DNA of 64,000 bases from Pseudomonas sp. sp1636 (GTDB lineage: Bacteria; Pseudomonadota; Gammaproteobacteria; Pseudomonadales; Pseudomonadaceae), in the NCBI RefSeq assembly GCF_030376615.1, contig NZ_JARRAB010000018.1:1-64000 (forward strand). Direction: 5' to 3'. This document shows, in pieces, positions 8,880-17,504 of the stretch. Numbering within the stretch: the first letter of the stretch is position 1; every line of letters starts with the position of its first letter. The notes under the pieces are model-generated. The model saw nothing but the letters and a program-made list of their open reading frames with translations. It had not been told where the DNA came from and did not search any database. Both the position numbers and the translations under genes were made by a program.

Positions 8880-8941
8880 GCCAGGCTGTCGCGATTGACC
8901 CGCGTAGGGTGCGTCATGCGCCACGTAACGGGGACATAGCC

Positions 8942-8980
8942 AAGCAAAAAGCCCGGCCATGCAGGTCGGGCTTTTTGCTT
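8942..8980. terminator. Bidirectional Rho-independent terminator
   Basis: AAGCAAAAAGCCCG (8942-8955) pairs perfectly with 8967-8980. Five T or A lie within both arms, so the structure works for the plus-strand amidotransferase gene and touches the stop codon of the minus-strand acyltransferase gene. Confidence 0.8.
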
Positions 8981-9704
8981 ATTGTGCAGCGCTGAGCTGC
9001 TGATCCATCGCCGCGATGCATTGCTGCATCTGCGTGCGGCAGGTTTCGATTAGCTGCGGCAGATCAGCCTGGGTCAGCCCCGCAGTGGCCATCGCCGGCA
9101 GCGAGCGAATCATGATGCTGCCGCTGTTCCAGCGGTTCAGACGGATGTGTTTCGCGTAATTGCTGACACACACCGGGATGATCGGCACGCCAGCGGCAAT
9201 CGCCATCTGGAATGCGCCTTTCTTGAACGGCAGCAACTCGCCACCGAGGTTGCGTGTGCCTTCAGGGAAGACCCAGATCGAAGTGTCCCGGTGCTTGAGG
9301 GTATCGGTGGTGGTGAGCATCGCCCGTTTGGCGCTTATGGCGTTGCCGCGGTCGAGCAGCACGTTACCGGCCAGCCAGTAGAGCTGCCCGAATAAAGGCA
9401 CCCATTTCAGACTTTTCTTGCCGATGCTGACGGTACGCTTGGGCACCACGCGGCCAAGCACGTAGAGGTCGTAGTTGGACTGATGGTTAGCGACGATCAC
9501 GCACGTGCGCTGGCGATCGAGCAACGGCTGAACCTCGGTCTTCAGCTGCAAGCGCAGCAACCACAGCGCCGGCAGGCTGTAGAGGCGTGCGCAGAGGCGG
9601 CTGTTATCCGGATTGAACGGGCGGCAGAGGCCGAGCAGCAGGCCGAAAAAACCAGCGAAGACAAAGTGCACGCCCATCGCCAGCATGCGCAGAAGAAAAA
9701 GCAT
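8979..9704 (-). CDS. 1-acyl-sn-glycerol-3-phosphate acyltransferase (PlsC family)
   Basis: A 241-residue membrane-bound acyltransferase. An N-terminal hydrophobic segment (about residues 3-27) precedes the catalytic NHQSNYD box (residues 73-79, NHx4D motif) and the substrate-binding FPEGTR box (146-151), followed by VPIIPVCVSN. It should esterify lysophosphatidate to phosphatidate at the inner membrane. ATG 9704 is chosen because the hydrophobic anchor starts there; the frame is open another 62 codons without family resemblance. Pseudomonas has several PlsC paralogues, so which one this is stays open. Confidence 0.85.
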   Translation of the reverse strand: MLFLLRMLAMGVHFVFAGFFGLLLGLCRPFNPDNSRLCARLYSLPALWLLRLQLKTEVQPLLDRQRTCVIVANHQSNYDLYVLGRVVPKRTVSIGKKSLKWVPLFGQLYWLAGNVLLDRGNAISAKRAMLTTTDTLKHRDTSIWVFPEGTRNLGGELLPFKKGAFQMAIAAGVPIIPVCVSNYAKHIRLNRWNSGSIMIRSLPAMATAGLTQADLPQLIETCRTQMQQCIAAMDQQLSAAQ

Positions 9705-9958
9705 TGAGTACGCCTGCCATAAGAAAAGGCGCGCAGTGTACGGGGGTGCACTTTGCACGGCAATTCGCGTTGACGGCCCGCTCGCACGAGCGCGGCCGGC
9801 GGTAGCGCCGGGTGCTTGGCTGGCGAAGGCCTGCCACTGGTCGTTTGCGGGGGCCGGGCAGGAAAACTTTTGCAACAGAGTCGGTTCCAAGGCTAAGCAG
9901 GACTGCGGTTCTGTTTCAGTGGATCAGATGCATTCGTTCTTCAAACAGGAGTTTTCTC

Positions 9959-10555
9959 ATGTTAATCAAGAAGAAGAATTTTCTTGCCGCTTCGATATGT
10001 GCATTGATGTTTGCTTCGCTGGCGTTGGCTCCCATCAGTGCCTCCTGGGTTTCCACTGTCTATGCCAAAGGCGATGGTGGCGGCGGCGATGGTGGCGATG
10101 GTGGTGGTGGTCATGGCGGTAGCGGCCGCGGCGGAGAAGGTGGCGGCCATGGCGGCCATGGCGGCCATGGCGGCGATGGTGGTGGACACGGCGGTAGTGG
10201 CCGCGGTGGAGAGGGCGGTGGCCATGGCGGCGACCGCGATGGCGATCACGGCAACAGCGGTTCAGGCAGCGCCAACAGTGGTCGCAGCGATAATAGCGGG
10301 CCTGGCAGCGCCAACTCCGGGCGCGATGCCGAGCATGACGACGATGACCACATGGGAGCCATGCATGACGATGATGACGAACATGTCGGTCGTGTGCACG
10401 ACGACAATGATGATGCCGATGAAGACGAGCATGTAAAGGGCATGCACGATGCCAATGACCTGGATAATGACGAGCATGCCGGTCGCGTGCATGATGCGAA
10501 CGATCTGGACGTAGACGAGGACGCCGCCGGGCTGCACCGCAGCGCCAGCAACTAA
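9959..10555 (+). CDS. Secreted Gly/His-rich protein with acidic Asp/His repeat tail
   Basis: A 198-residue protein. Residues 1-36 hold a signal peptide (MLIKKKNFLAASICALMFAS, ending near VYAKG). Residues 37-100 are low-complexity glycine with GGGHGG and GRGGEGGGHGG units. After a Ser/Asn/Gly linker, residues 120-190 are an Asp/His repeat with units such as EHVGRVHDDND, EHVKGMHDANDLDND and EHAGRVHDANDLDVD. Strong AGGAG lies eight bases before ATG 9959. Regular spacing of His and Asp suggests metal binding in the periplasm or outside the cell, but no family is recognised. It is single, with its own terminator. Confidence 0.75.
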   Translation: MLIKKKNFLAASICALMFASLALAPISASWVSTVYAKGDGGGGDGGDGGGGHGGSGRGGEGGGHGGHGGHGGDGGGHGGSGRGGEGGGHGGDRDGDHGNSGSGSANSGRSDNSGPGSANSGRDAEHDDDDHMGAMHDDDDEHVGRVHDDNDDADEDEHVKGMHDANDLDNDEHAGRVHDANDLDVDEDAAGLHRSASN

Positions 10556-10597
10556 GCAGCATGGTTCAAACGCGCTGCCTTGCAGGTGGCGCGGTAC

Positions 10598-10629
10598 AAA
10601 AGCCCGGCAGATTCAAACCGGGCTTTTTA
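10598..10629. terminator. Bidirectional terminator between the Gly-rich gene and the crotonase gene
   Basis: AAAAGCCCGG (10598-10607) pairs with CCGGGCTTTT (10618-10627), loop of 10, with T's after the plus-strand stem and A's on the other side. Confidence 0.8.
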
Positions 10630-10644
10630 ATTTCAGGTGCGTAC

Positions 10645-11334
10645 TCAGATCAGTTGTTGCTTGTCCAGTTCGATAGCCTGGTCGAGGGTTTCCAGCAGGG
10701 TTTTGCGTACTTTCAGCTTGGTGTTCTTGTGCGCGGTCATGTTGATCTTCTTCATCTGCCGAGCGACCGCCTGAGCGCTGGCCAGCAGTTGCTCGACAGC
10801 TACCACCTTATCGAGGAAGCCGGCATCCACCGCGCCTTGCGGGTCGAACATCTCGCCATTGATTACCGACCGATGGAATGCCGATTTGCGCAGGCGATCG
10901 CGGGCCAGTTCGATGCCGACGTGGTGCATGGTCATGCCGATCTGCACTTCGTTCAGGCCAATACTGAAAGAACCCTCGACGCCGATGCGGTAGTCGGCCG
11001 AAAGCAGAATAAAGGCGCCCTTGGCCACGGCATGGCCAGGGCAGGCGACGATGATCGGGAAGGGGTGGGCCAGCATGCGCCGGGCCAGGGTCGAACCGCT
11101 GGCAACCAGATTGATCGCGTTTTGCGGGCCGGAGGTCATCACCTTCAAGTCGTAGCCGCCGGACAGAATGCCCGGCTGGCCGGTGATGATGACAATGGCC
11201 TTGTCTTGCTCGGCACGATCCAGTGCGGCATTGAAGGCGGCGATCACGTCCGGTGAGATGGCGTTCACCTTGCCGTTGCACAGGGTCAGGGTGGCAATGC
11301 CGTCGTCGAATTGGTAGCTGATCAGGTCGCTCAT
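10645..11334 (-). CDS. Crotonase/enoyl-CoA hydratase family protein
   Basis: A 229-residue crotonase-fold protein. It keeps the CoA-binding pattern (GILSGGYDLKVM) and the second catalytic glutamate position (GLNEVQIG). At the first catalytic position the usual GGGxE is replaced: AVAKGAFILLSAD has Phe where hydratases have Glu. It is therefore probably not a standard enoyl-CoA hydratase; an isomerase or other crotonase reaction is possible. ATG 11334 has AAGGAA seven bases upstream; an ATG nine codons earlier lacks this. No operon partner on either side. Confidence 0.8.
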   Translation of the reverse strand: MSDLISYQFDDGIATLTLCNGKVNAISPDVIAAFNAALDRAEQDKAIVIITGQPGILSGGYDLKVMTSGPQNAINLVASGSTLARRMLAHPFPIIVACPGHAVAKGAFILLSADYRIGVEGSFSIGLNEVQIGMTMHHVGIELARDRLRKSAFHRSVINGEMFDPQGAVDAGFLDKVVAVEQLLASAQAVARQMKKINMTAHKNTKLKVRKTLLETLDQAIELDKQQLI

Positions 11335-11783
11335 GGCGGGTTCCTTGTACTGAAGTGGCACAGAAGTTACCCACCTGCACCGCCCAGGTAAAGCGCCGCG
11401 ACTGACTGGTGAGTCAGCTGTGCCGGGCGCTCACCGCCTATCCGCCTGATCGAAATGGGCGATTGGCGCCATGCCCATGCGCTGCCTTGGTGCGACTAAG
11501 GATTGGATGGAAACGGCGACGAGCTGGCTATCGGTTGCTGTGCTGGTGATGCCCGGCTGATGTAGTTGGCGAGCAGCGCGTGCTGCCAAATCCAGTAAGG
11601 CGTGATTGTTGTGTTTTATTCCTCATGCGGCCGGCCCTGTTTCGAGGAGCTTGCCAGGTTTGCCGGACAGATACCGAGCATTCGGCATAAGCGCATGAAT
11701 CTTCTGAAAAAAACTTTTGCCTTTAGTGAACGGTTCGGCTAGATTAGCGCGCCTCGACAGACGCCCCGTGTCAGTCGAGATCC
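11335..11783. other. Intergenic region upstream of tRNA-Ser
   Basis: No gene recognised. A short inverted repeat CTGACT-GGTG-AGTCAG lies at about 11404-11419. The tRNA promoter must lie just before 11784 but was not assigned. Confidence 0.4.
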
Positions 11784-11873
11784 GGTGAAGTGTCCGAGCG
11801 GTTGAAGGAGCACGCCTGGAAAGTGTGTATACGAGAAATCGTATCGTGGGTTCGAATCCCACCTTCACCGCCA
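11784..11873 (+). tRNA. tRNA-Ser (anticodon GGA)
   Basis: A 90-base class II tRNA with encoded CCA. Acceptor arms GGTGAAG (11784-11790) and CTTCACC (11863-11869) pair fully, discriminator G at 11870, CCA 11871-11873. The anticodon arm is CACGC-CTGGAAA-GTGTG with GGA at 11818-11820, reading UCC and UCU serine codons. A long variable arm (ATACGAGAAATCGTAT) and the T-loop GTTCGAATC complete the serine tRNA form. Confidence 0.97.
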
Positions 11874-11886
11874 CTTTCGATTTGCT

Positions 11887-11922
11887 AAAACCCTGATTTC
11901 TAACAAGATTTCAGGGTTTTTT
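11887..11922 (+). terminator. Terminator of tRNA-Ser
   Basis: AAAACCCTGA (11887-11896) pairs with TCAGGGTTTT (11911-11920), followed by further T's, 13 bases after the tRNA end. Confidence 0.85.
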
Positions 11923-12078
11923 GCTTTCTGGCTTTTGCTCGTGTGGATAAAGTATCGAAGCGGTTTTGGATCGAGCGCGATGAGTTGGGCTGCCCTGATA
12001 ACCAACGGCTGACTTTTCACAATATTGGGTGGCGGAAAACTAGGCTTTCAATCTGTGGCTAATGCGTTGAGGACGTTG

Positions 12079-12462
12079 ATGAGAGTAGATAGAGATGACG
12101 CCCCGCAACACCTGCGCAGCAAGAAGCGGGGCGGGCGGCTATGGCTTGTACTGGGTGTCGGTGCAGCCGCTATCTGGGGGCTGGCTAGCGTATTTGCCGG
12201 GCCCGGTGGCTATGACATTGCCCAGGTGATGAGCGGATTGCATTTTGCCGGTAAGCCGGTATTTGGCGATGGCCCTCAGGCTGCAGCGCAAGCCGGGCAG
12301 GAAGCGAGTTGGAATGTCTCGGTTAAATCTCCCGAGGTGCAGGCCCAGGGCGCGTCAGGCAATCAAGGCGAGGAGGTAAGCGCAGGCAGTCGCACAATGC
12401 CGTCAAACGCTACAGTGCCAGTCGATCTGTATAACAAGCCCGCTCAGAAAGGCAGCCTGTAA
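12079..12462 (+). CDS. Hypothetical membrane-anchored protein, 127 residues
   Basis: A basic N-terminus with many Arg/Lys (RVDRDDAPQHLRSKKRGGR) is followed by one transmembrane helix at about residues 22-41 (LWLVLGVGAAAIWGLASVFA). The rest is a polar, low-complexity tail rich in Gln, Ala, Gly and Ser, probably periplasmic. GAGGA lies six bases before ATG 12079; a TTG 18 codons upstream is less likely. No family is recognised. It lies between tRNA-Ser and earP on the same strand, with no visible operon link. Confidence 0.6.
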   Translation: MRVDRDDAPQHLRSKKRGGRLWLVLGVGAAAIWGLASVFAGPGGYDIAQVMSGLHFAGKPVFGDGPQAAAQAGQEASWNVSVKSPEVQAQGASGNQGEEVSAGSRTMPSNATVPVDLYNKPAQKGSL

Positions 12463-12655
12463 ATTCAGCGATGGCGCTATCGAGTACGCTGCCGGCAGCT
12501 GGAGTAGTAAGCCGCCTGCATGCCTGCTGGCGGCTATAAAGGTTAGATCCAGGCCTTGATAGGCTGGTACAGGTGAGAGTGTCGGTATTTCTCGGCCTGG
12601 CGTTCGACCGCGCTATCCGCGTTTATGCTCTGTCCATCTTCTGTCGGAGTGCCAC

Positions 12656-13789
12656 ATGCGCCCAACCTGGGACATCTTCTGTAGCGTCGTCGACAATTAC
12701 GGCGACATTGGCGTGACCTGGCGCCTGGCCCGGCAGCTGGTCGCCGAGCACGATGCTGCGGTGCGCCTGTGGGTGGATGATCTGCTGGCCTTTGCCCGCT
12801 TGTGTCCGGCAGCCGATGTGCGGGTCGCGCAACAATCCTTGCAAGGCGTGGATGTTCGTCAATGGCCGGCACCCTGGTTGCCCGTCGAGGCGGCGGATGT
12901 GGTGATCGAGGCCTTCGCCTGCGAGTTACCCACGGCATATGTGGCGGCCATGGCCCGGCGCGCACGGCCATCGTTGTGGTTGAACCTGGAGTATTTGAGC
13001 GCCGAGGACTGGGTCGGTGGTTGCCACGGCCTGCCCTCGATGCAGTCCACCGGCTTGCAGAAGTTCTTCTTTTTTCCGGGGTTTCGCCCGGAAACGGGTG
13101 GCCTGCTGCGCGAAGCCGGCTTGCTCGAGCGGCGTCGCAACTTTCAGCAGGATCCCGCCGCTCGGCAGGCGTTCCTGCAGCGGTTGGGGGTTGCGCCGCT
13201 GGCGAATGCCCGATTGATCTCACTGTTTGCCTACGAGAACTGCGGCCTGGCCAGTTGGTTGGACGTGTTGGCGGCAGGTTGCCAGCCGACTCACATGCTG
13301 GTGCCCGAAGGCCGGGTACTCGGTGATGTGCAGGCTTGGTTGGGCGTGAGGAGTTTGACGGTGGGCTCCTTGGAAGTGCGGGGAGCCTTGACGGTTCAGG
13401 TGCTGCCGTTCGTCACTCAGGATGATTACGACCGCCTGCTCTGGAGTTGCGACTTCAATGCGGTGCGCGGTGAGGACTCTTTCGTTCGTGCGCAGTGGGC
13501 CGGGCGACCGTTGCTCTGGCATATCTATGAGCAGCAAGAGAACGTGCACCTGGAAAAGCTCGAGGCCTTTCTCGCACTCTATACACAAGGCTTGTCGCCC
13601 GCCGCCGGCGCTACGCTGACTGCTCTGTGGCAGGCGTGGAACCACGGTGAAGGCGTGGGGGAAAGCTGGCTGGCGCTGCAGCAGGCGTGGCCGGAGCTGG
13701 CCGAGCATGCCGAGGCGTGGTCTCTAGAGCAGGCCTCGCAGACCGATCTTGCCGAGGCACTGGTAGAGTTTTACCTAAATTGGCTATGA
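12656..13789 (+). CDS. earP: Protein-arginine rhamnosyltransferase EarP
   Basis: A 377-residue GT-B glycosyltransferase that adds rhamnose from dTDP-L-rhamnose to Arg32 of elongation factor P. The N-terminal pattern [13 protein letters not shown] contains Asp13 and Asp17, the acidic pair essential in this family. The nucleotide-sugar end shows [21 protein letters not shown] with the RGEDSF motif, and [21 protein letters not shown]. The length is normal. It lies 46 bases upstream of efp on the same strand, the standard arrangement. The enzyme is cytoplasmic and, through EF-P, relieves ribosome stalling at proline runs. Confidence 0.95.
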   Translation: MRPTWDIFCSVVDNYGDIGVTWRLARQLVAEHDAAVRLWVDDLLAFARLCPAADVRVAQQSLQGVDVRQWPAPWLPVEAADVVIEAFACELPTAYVAAMARRARPSLWLNLEYLSAEDWVGGCHGLPSMQSTGLQKFFFFPGFRPETGGLLREAGLLERRRNFQQDPAARQAFLQRLGVAPLANARLISLFAYENCGLASWLDVLAAGCQPTHMLVPEGRVLGDVQAWLGVRSLTVGSLEVRGALTVQVLPFVTQDDYDRLLWSCDFNAVRGEDSFVRAQWAGRPLLWHIYEQQENVHLEKLEAFLALYTQGLSPAAGATLTALWQAWNHGEGVGESWLALQQAWPELAEHAEAWSLEQASQTDLAEALVEFYLNWL

Positions 13790-13835
13790 TACGCGGCCTA
13801 GATTTCCGTATCTCCATCCAAATCCGGATATTAGT

Positions 13836-14408
13836 ATGAAAACCGCACAAGAAATGAAGCCCAACAGTGTGGCCCTGATCGACGGCCAGCCTTGGCTTAT
13901 CCAGAAAGCCGAATTCACCAAGTCCGGTCGTAACAGCGCTATCGTCAAAATGAAGCTGCGCAACCTGTTGACCGGTTCCTCGACCGAGACCGTGTACAAG
14001 GCCGACGACAAGCTCGAGCCGGTGATCCTCGATCGCGTCGCAGTGACCTATTCGTACTACAGCGAGCCGAACTACGTCTTTATGGACGAAGAGTTCAACC
14101 AGTACGAACTGAACAAAGACGACCTCGAAAGCGTCATGCCGTTCATCGTCGACGGCATGACCGACGTCTGCGAAGCCGTGTTCTTCGAAGGCAAAGTGGT
14201 TTCGGTCGACCTGCCGACCACCATCGTCCGCCAAATCACCTACACCGAAGGTTCCGCTCGCGGCGATACCTCGGGCAAGGTGATGAAGCCGGCCAAGCTG
14301 AGCAACGGTACCGAAGTCAAGGTTGCCGATTTCTGCGAAATCGACGACTGGATCGAAATCGATACCCGCACCGGCGAGTACAAGTCGCGCGCCAAAGCTC
14401 CAGTCTAA
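13836..14408 (+). CDS. efp: Elongation factor P, arginine-32 (EarP-modified) type
   Basis: A 190-residue EF-P with KOW-like domain I and two OB domains. The tip of the domain I loop reads [10 protein letters not shown] with Arg at position 32, the residue rhamnosylated by EarP, instead of the lysine modified by EpmA in other bacteria. The presence of earP directly upstream agrees. The ending [20 protein letters not shown] is the usual EF-P C-terminal signature. It promotes peptide bonds at polyproline stretches on the ribosome. A terminator follows at 14432. Confidence 0.97.
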   Translation: MKTAQEMKPNSVALIDGQPWLIQKAEFTKSGRNSAIVKMKLRNLLTGSSTETVYKADDKLEPVILDRVAVTYSYYSEPNYVFMDEEFNQYELNKDDLESVMPFIVDGMTDVCEAVFFEGKVVSVDLPTTIVRQITYTEGSARGDTSGKVMKPAKLSNGTEVKVADFCEIDDWIEIDTRTGEYKSRAKAPV

Positions 14409-14431
14409 ACACCGGCTTTACCCGCGAGCAG

Positions 14432-14462
14432 AAAAGCCTGGCCTTGGCGCCGGGCTTTTTTC
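14432..14462 (+). terminator. Terminator of efp
   Basis: AAAAGCCTGGC (14432-14442) pairs with GCCGGGCTTTT (14449-14459) with one T:G wobble, loop of 6, then T's. Confidence 0.8.
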
Positions 14463-14479
14463 TGTCTGCAGTTTGCTGC

Positions 14480-15439
14480 TCAGCTGCGGCCTGCTAAGCC
14501 GCTCTGCAGGGCCAGATCCCAGGGCGGCACCGGGCCGAAGCGTGCCTTGAGAAACTCCAGCAGCAGACGACTGCGCGACCCGCTGTCGCGTTCCAGGCGC
14601 AAGGCATAGATACCGCTGGGTTCCGGCGCCGGCAGGCCGTGTTCGCAGAACAGCGGCACGAGTTCGCCGCGCAGTAGGTAGTCGCTGATCAGCCAGGTCG
14701 GCAAATGGGCGATGCCGAGGCCGGCGAGGGCGCTGAACAGCAGGGTTTCGGCATTGTTAGTCGTCATCCGTAAGCGCTTCGGGCGATAGATGTTGAGCTT
14801 GCCGGCCTGCTCGAAGCGCCAGGCATAGGGCGGCGCCAGGCTCCCCCAGTCCAGGCCGTGGTGTTCGGTCAGTTCGCTGGGCGAGCGGGGTACGCCGTGC
14901 TGGGCCAGGTAGGCCGGGCTGGCGCAGGCGATCCGCACCAGTGGCGACAGGGCCGTGGCCACCAGACGGGTATCGGCCAGCGGGCCGATGCGCAGCACCA
15001 GATCGACCTCGCCCAGGTGCGCGCCCTGCAGGTCGACGAAACTGTCGATCAGGCGCAATTGCACATCCAGTCCCGGATAGGCCAGGAGAAACTCGGCAAT
15101 CGCCGGTGCCAGGTGGCGGCGGCCAAAGGGCGCTGGCGCATCGATGCGAATCAAGCCTTCCGGTGCGCTGCTCAGCGATACGGCTTCGGCGCGGGCCAGG
15201 TGCAATTCGTTTAGTACGCGCTTGGCTCGTTCGGCAAACGCCAGGCCGGCAGGGGTGACCCGGATGGCGTGGGTGCTGCGGCTGAATAGCTGGCTGCCGA
15301 GCGAACGCTCCAGCGCGTCGATGCGCCGGGCGACTGCGGAAGGGGTGAGCGGGTGACGGCGGGCGGCGGCGGAGAAGCTCGCGGTTTCCAGCACGTCGAG
15401 AAACAGGCTGAGTTGGTCGGTGAGGGCATCGGGGTTCAT
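14480..15439 (-). CDS. LysR-family transcriptional regulator
   Basis: A 319-residue LysR protein. The N-terminal winged helix-turn-helix (LFLDVLETASFSAAARRHPL, then SAVARRIDALERSLGSQLF) is followed by a substrate-binding domain starting near residue 92 (EGLIRIDAPAPFGRRHLAPA). It is transcribed away from the TauE/SafE permease gene with about 100 bases between starts, the usual setting for control of a neighbouring transporter. The ligand is unknown. ATG 15439 is the conserved start; an in-frame ATG 11 codons upstream is possible. Confidence 0.85.
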   Translation of the reverse strand: MNPDALTDQLSLFLDVLETASFSAAARRHPLTPSAVARRIDALERSLGSQLFSRSTHAIRVTPAGLAFAERAKRVLNELHLARAEAVSLSSAPEGLIRIDAPAPFGRRHLAPAIAEFLLAYPGLDVQLRLIDSFVDLQGAHLGEVDLVLRIGPLADTRLVATALSPLVRIACASPAYLAQHGVPRSPSELTEHHGLDWGSLAPPYAWRFEQAGKLNIYRPKRLRMTTNNAETLLFSALAGLGIAHLPTWLISDYLLRGELVPLFCEHGLPAPEPSGIYALRLERDSGSRSRLLLEFLKARFGPVPPWDLALQSGLAGRS

Positions 15440-15542
15440 GGCGGCTCGGCTATGCGTTGATTGCACAGCCATTGTGCGTGGCTGTGCGTTTCCATACTAG
15501 CTGCGACTGGCTAGCATGCTTGGCATCTTGATGGAGCCTGCG

Positions 15543-16298
15543 ATGAGCCTGAGCGACTTTGCGCTGAATTTAATCCTGGGAACCTTGCTCGGCACACTCG
15601 GCGGGCTGTTTGGCATCGGCGGTGGCTTGATTGCGATTCCGGCCCTGGGCGTGTTGTTCGGCCTCGATCAGCCGTTGGCGCAGGGCACGGCCCTGGTCAT
15701 GGTGGTGCCCAATGTACTGCTGGCCCTGTGGCGCTACCACCAACGCAATCGCATCGACCTGCGCCACGCGTTGACCCTGGCACTCAGCAGTTTCCTGTGC
15801 GCCGTGCTCGGCTCGGGCTGGGCGGTGACGCTGGATGCCGAGCGCATGCGCCTGGCCTTCGTCGGTTTTCTGCTGATGCTGGCGCTCTACAATTTCTCGC
15901 GGTTGTACTTCCGGCCCGCGGCTGGCAGCAGCGAGTTGCGCTACCCCTGGCCCTGGTTGGCGCTGCTGGGCAGCGGTGCGGGTCTGCTCGGTGGGCTGTT
16001 CGGTGTCGGCGGCGCGGTGCTCGCCACGCCGGTGTTGACCAGTGTGTTCGGTACGACCCAGGTGGTCGCCCAGGGCCTGTCATTGGCTCTGGCGGCGCCG
16101 AGCACCGGGGTGACCCTGGCGACTTACGCCGTGCATGGCCACGTCGATTGGGCGCTGGCAGTGCCCTTGGCGCTGGGTGGGCTGCTCAGCATCAGTTGGG
16201 GCGTCAAGCTCGCCCATGCCTTGCCGGAGCGCTTGTTGCGGGCTTTGTTCGCCGGCTTCCTGTTGCTCTGCGCGGTGCTGCTCGGGCTTAAAGTTTAA
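15543..16298 (+). CDS. TauE/SafE family sulfite/organic-anion exporter
   Basis: A 251-residue integral membrane protein with two similar halves, each bearing the family signature: GTLGGLFGIGGGLIAIPALG at the N-terminus and AGLLGGLFGVGGAVLATPVL at about residue 145. About eight hydrophobic segments can be drawn. The family exports or imports sulfonates, sulfite, sulfoacetate or similar anions; the substrate here is not determined. GGAGCC precedes ATG 15543. It is divergent from the LysR gene at 15439 and its end overlaps the end of the next LysR gene by 11 bases. Confidence 0.85.
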   Translation: MSLSDFALNLILGTLLGTLGGLFGIGGGLIAIPALGVLFGLDQPLAQGTALVMVVPNVLLALWRYHQRNRIDLRHALTLALSSFLCAVLGSGWAVTLDAERMRLAFVGFLLMLALYNFSRLYFRPAAGSSELRYPWPWLALLGSGAGLLGGLFGVGGAVLATPVLTSVFGTTQVVAQGLSLALAAPSTGVTLATYAVHGHVDWALAVPLALGGLLSISWGVKLAHALPERLLRALFAGFLLLCAVLLGLKV

Positions 16299-17142
16299 AG
16301 CCTTCGACTATGTGCTCGGCCAGCGTCTCGGTCACCGGCGACTGGCTATGGCTATTGCGCAGCAACACGATGCTGGCCGCCGGCATGGCGGGCAATCCTT
16401 CGGCCGCGCCGATGATGCGCATGTCCGGGCTGATCAGGCTTTGCAGCTGCGCGGTAATTGCCAGGCCGGCGCTGACCACTGCCATGATCGCCGACAGACT
16501 CGGGCTGGTGTAGGCGATGCGGTACTCGCGCTCCATGGCATCCAGGGCATTGCAGGCCCAGGCACGGCAGAAGCATTGCGAGTTGAACATGGCCAGGGGC
16601 AGTGGCTCTTGCTCATGGGGGCTGAAACCATTGGCCTCGGCCCAGACGATGCGCTCCTGACGCAGCAGCTGACCGATTTCGGTGCCCGGTTCGCGGGTGA
16701 CGATGGTCAGGTCGAGGTCTTGGCGTTGCAATAGATTGAACGACGGCTCGCAGTGCAGCTCCACCTGAACCAGCGGGTAGGCCTGGGCGAAGCGCGACAG
16801 AATCCCCGGCATGAAACGCATCACGTAGTCATCCGGGGTGCCGATGCGCACCGAGCCGACCATATGCGGCTCGCGCAGGGTGGTCATCACCTCGCCATGC
16901 AGCTTGAGGATGCGCCGCGCATAGCCCAGCAGCACCTGGCCCTCGGCGGTCAGGCTGAGCTGGCGGCCATCGCGCTGAAACAGCGGGCGCTGCATCACGT
17001 CTTCCTCCAGGCGCTTCATCTGCATGCTCACCGCCGACTGGGTGCGGTTGACCGTCTCCGCGGCGCGAGTAAAACCGCCGTGATCGGCAATCGCGACGAA
17101 GGTGCGCAGCAGTTCGCTGTCGATGCTCGGGTAGTTGGCCAT
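16288..17142 (-). CDS. LysR-family transcriptional regulator
   Basis: A 284-residue LysR regulator with HTH at the N-terminus (LLRTFVAIADHGGFTRAAET, SAVSMQMKRLEEDV) and effector domain from about residue 92 (GSVRIGTPDDYVMRFMPGIL). The TPDDYV start of the effector domain is typical of the LrhA/HexA-like branch. It is divergent from a DUF1127 gene with a 96-base gap, an arrangement that suggests direct control of that gene. The effector is unknown. Confidence 0.85.
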   Translation of the reverse strand: MANYPSIDSELLRTFVAIADHGGFTRAAETVNRTQSAVSMQMKRLEEDVMQRPLFQRDGRQLSLTAEGQVLLGYARRILKLHGEVMTTLREPHMVGSVRIGTPDDYVMRFMPGILSRFAQAYPLVQVELHCEPSFNLLQRQDLDLTIVTREPGTEIGQLLRQERIVWAEANGFSPHEQEPLPLAMFNSQCFCRAWACNALDAMEREYRIAYTSPSLSAIMAVVSAGLAITAQLQSLISPDMRIIGAAEGLPAMPAASIVLLRNSHSQSPVTETLAEHIVEGFKL

Positions 17143-17238
17143 TCATCAATCTCCGAGATGCAAGACATAAGAAACATTCGTTGGATTGATCATAAGCCCG
17201 GCGCGAGACTGTCGCCAACCCCACAGGAGGGCGACGAG

Positions 17239-17472
17239 ATGAAAGGTCAAAAAGGTTATGCAATCGTAAGCGTGCTGCCACAGCATGGTGTAAATCTTGG
17301 GGCTTTGGCCCGCAAGGTATGGCGCCAGCTCAAGCGCTGGTATGAACTGGCCGAGCAGCGCCGGCAACTGGCGAGTCTCAGTGATGAGGCGCTCAAGGAC
17401 ATGGGCCTGAGTCGTGCGGATGTCCTGCCCGAGAGCGAGCGGCCCTTCTGGGACGATCCCCTGGCCAAATAA
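17239..17472 (+). CDS. DUF1127 domain protein
   Basis: A 77-residue basic protein. The C-terminal half is the DUF1127 module: an arginine-rich helix (KVWRQLKRWYELAEQRRQLA) followed by SLSDEALKDMGLSRADV and a short tail. Short DUF1127 proteins in alphaproteobacteria bind RNA or influence phosphate and stress responses; the role in Pseudomonas is unknown. The start is fixed by AGGAGG nine bases before ATG 17239; upstream codons in the frame are antisense of the LysR gene. Confidence 0.85.
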   Translation: MKGQKGYAIVSVLPQHGVNLGALARKVWRQLKRWYELAEQRRQLASLSDEALKDMGLSRADVLPESERPFWDDPLAK

Positions 17473-17504
17473 ACCCCTGTGTTTGCCCATTCAAGGACAC
17501 GCCC

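Noticed and set aside
10035..10562. His/Arg-rich and Ala/Thr-rich frames opposite or beside the Gly-rich gene
   Set aside because: They are other readings of the same low-complexity DNA; only the frame with signal peptide and AGGAG is supported.
11623..11874. 83-codon minus-strand frame across tRNA-Ser
   Set aside because: It is the complement of the tRNA and its flank; such frames are often misannotated as proteins.
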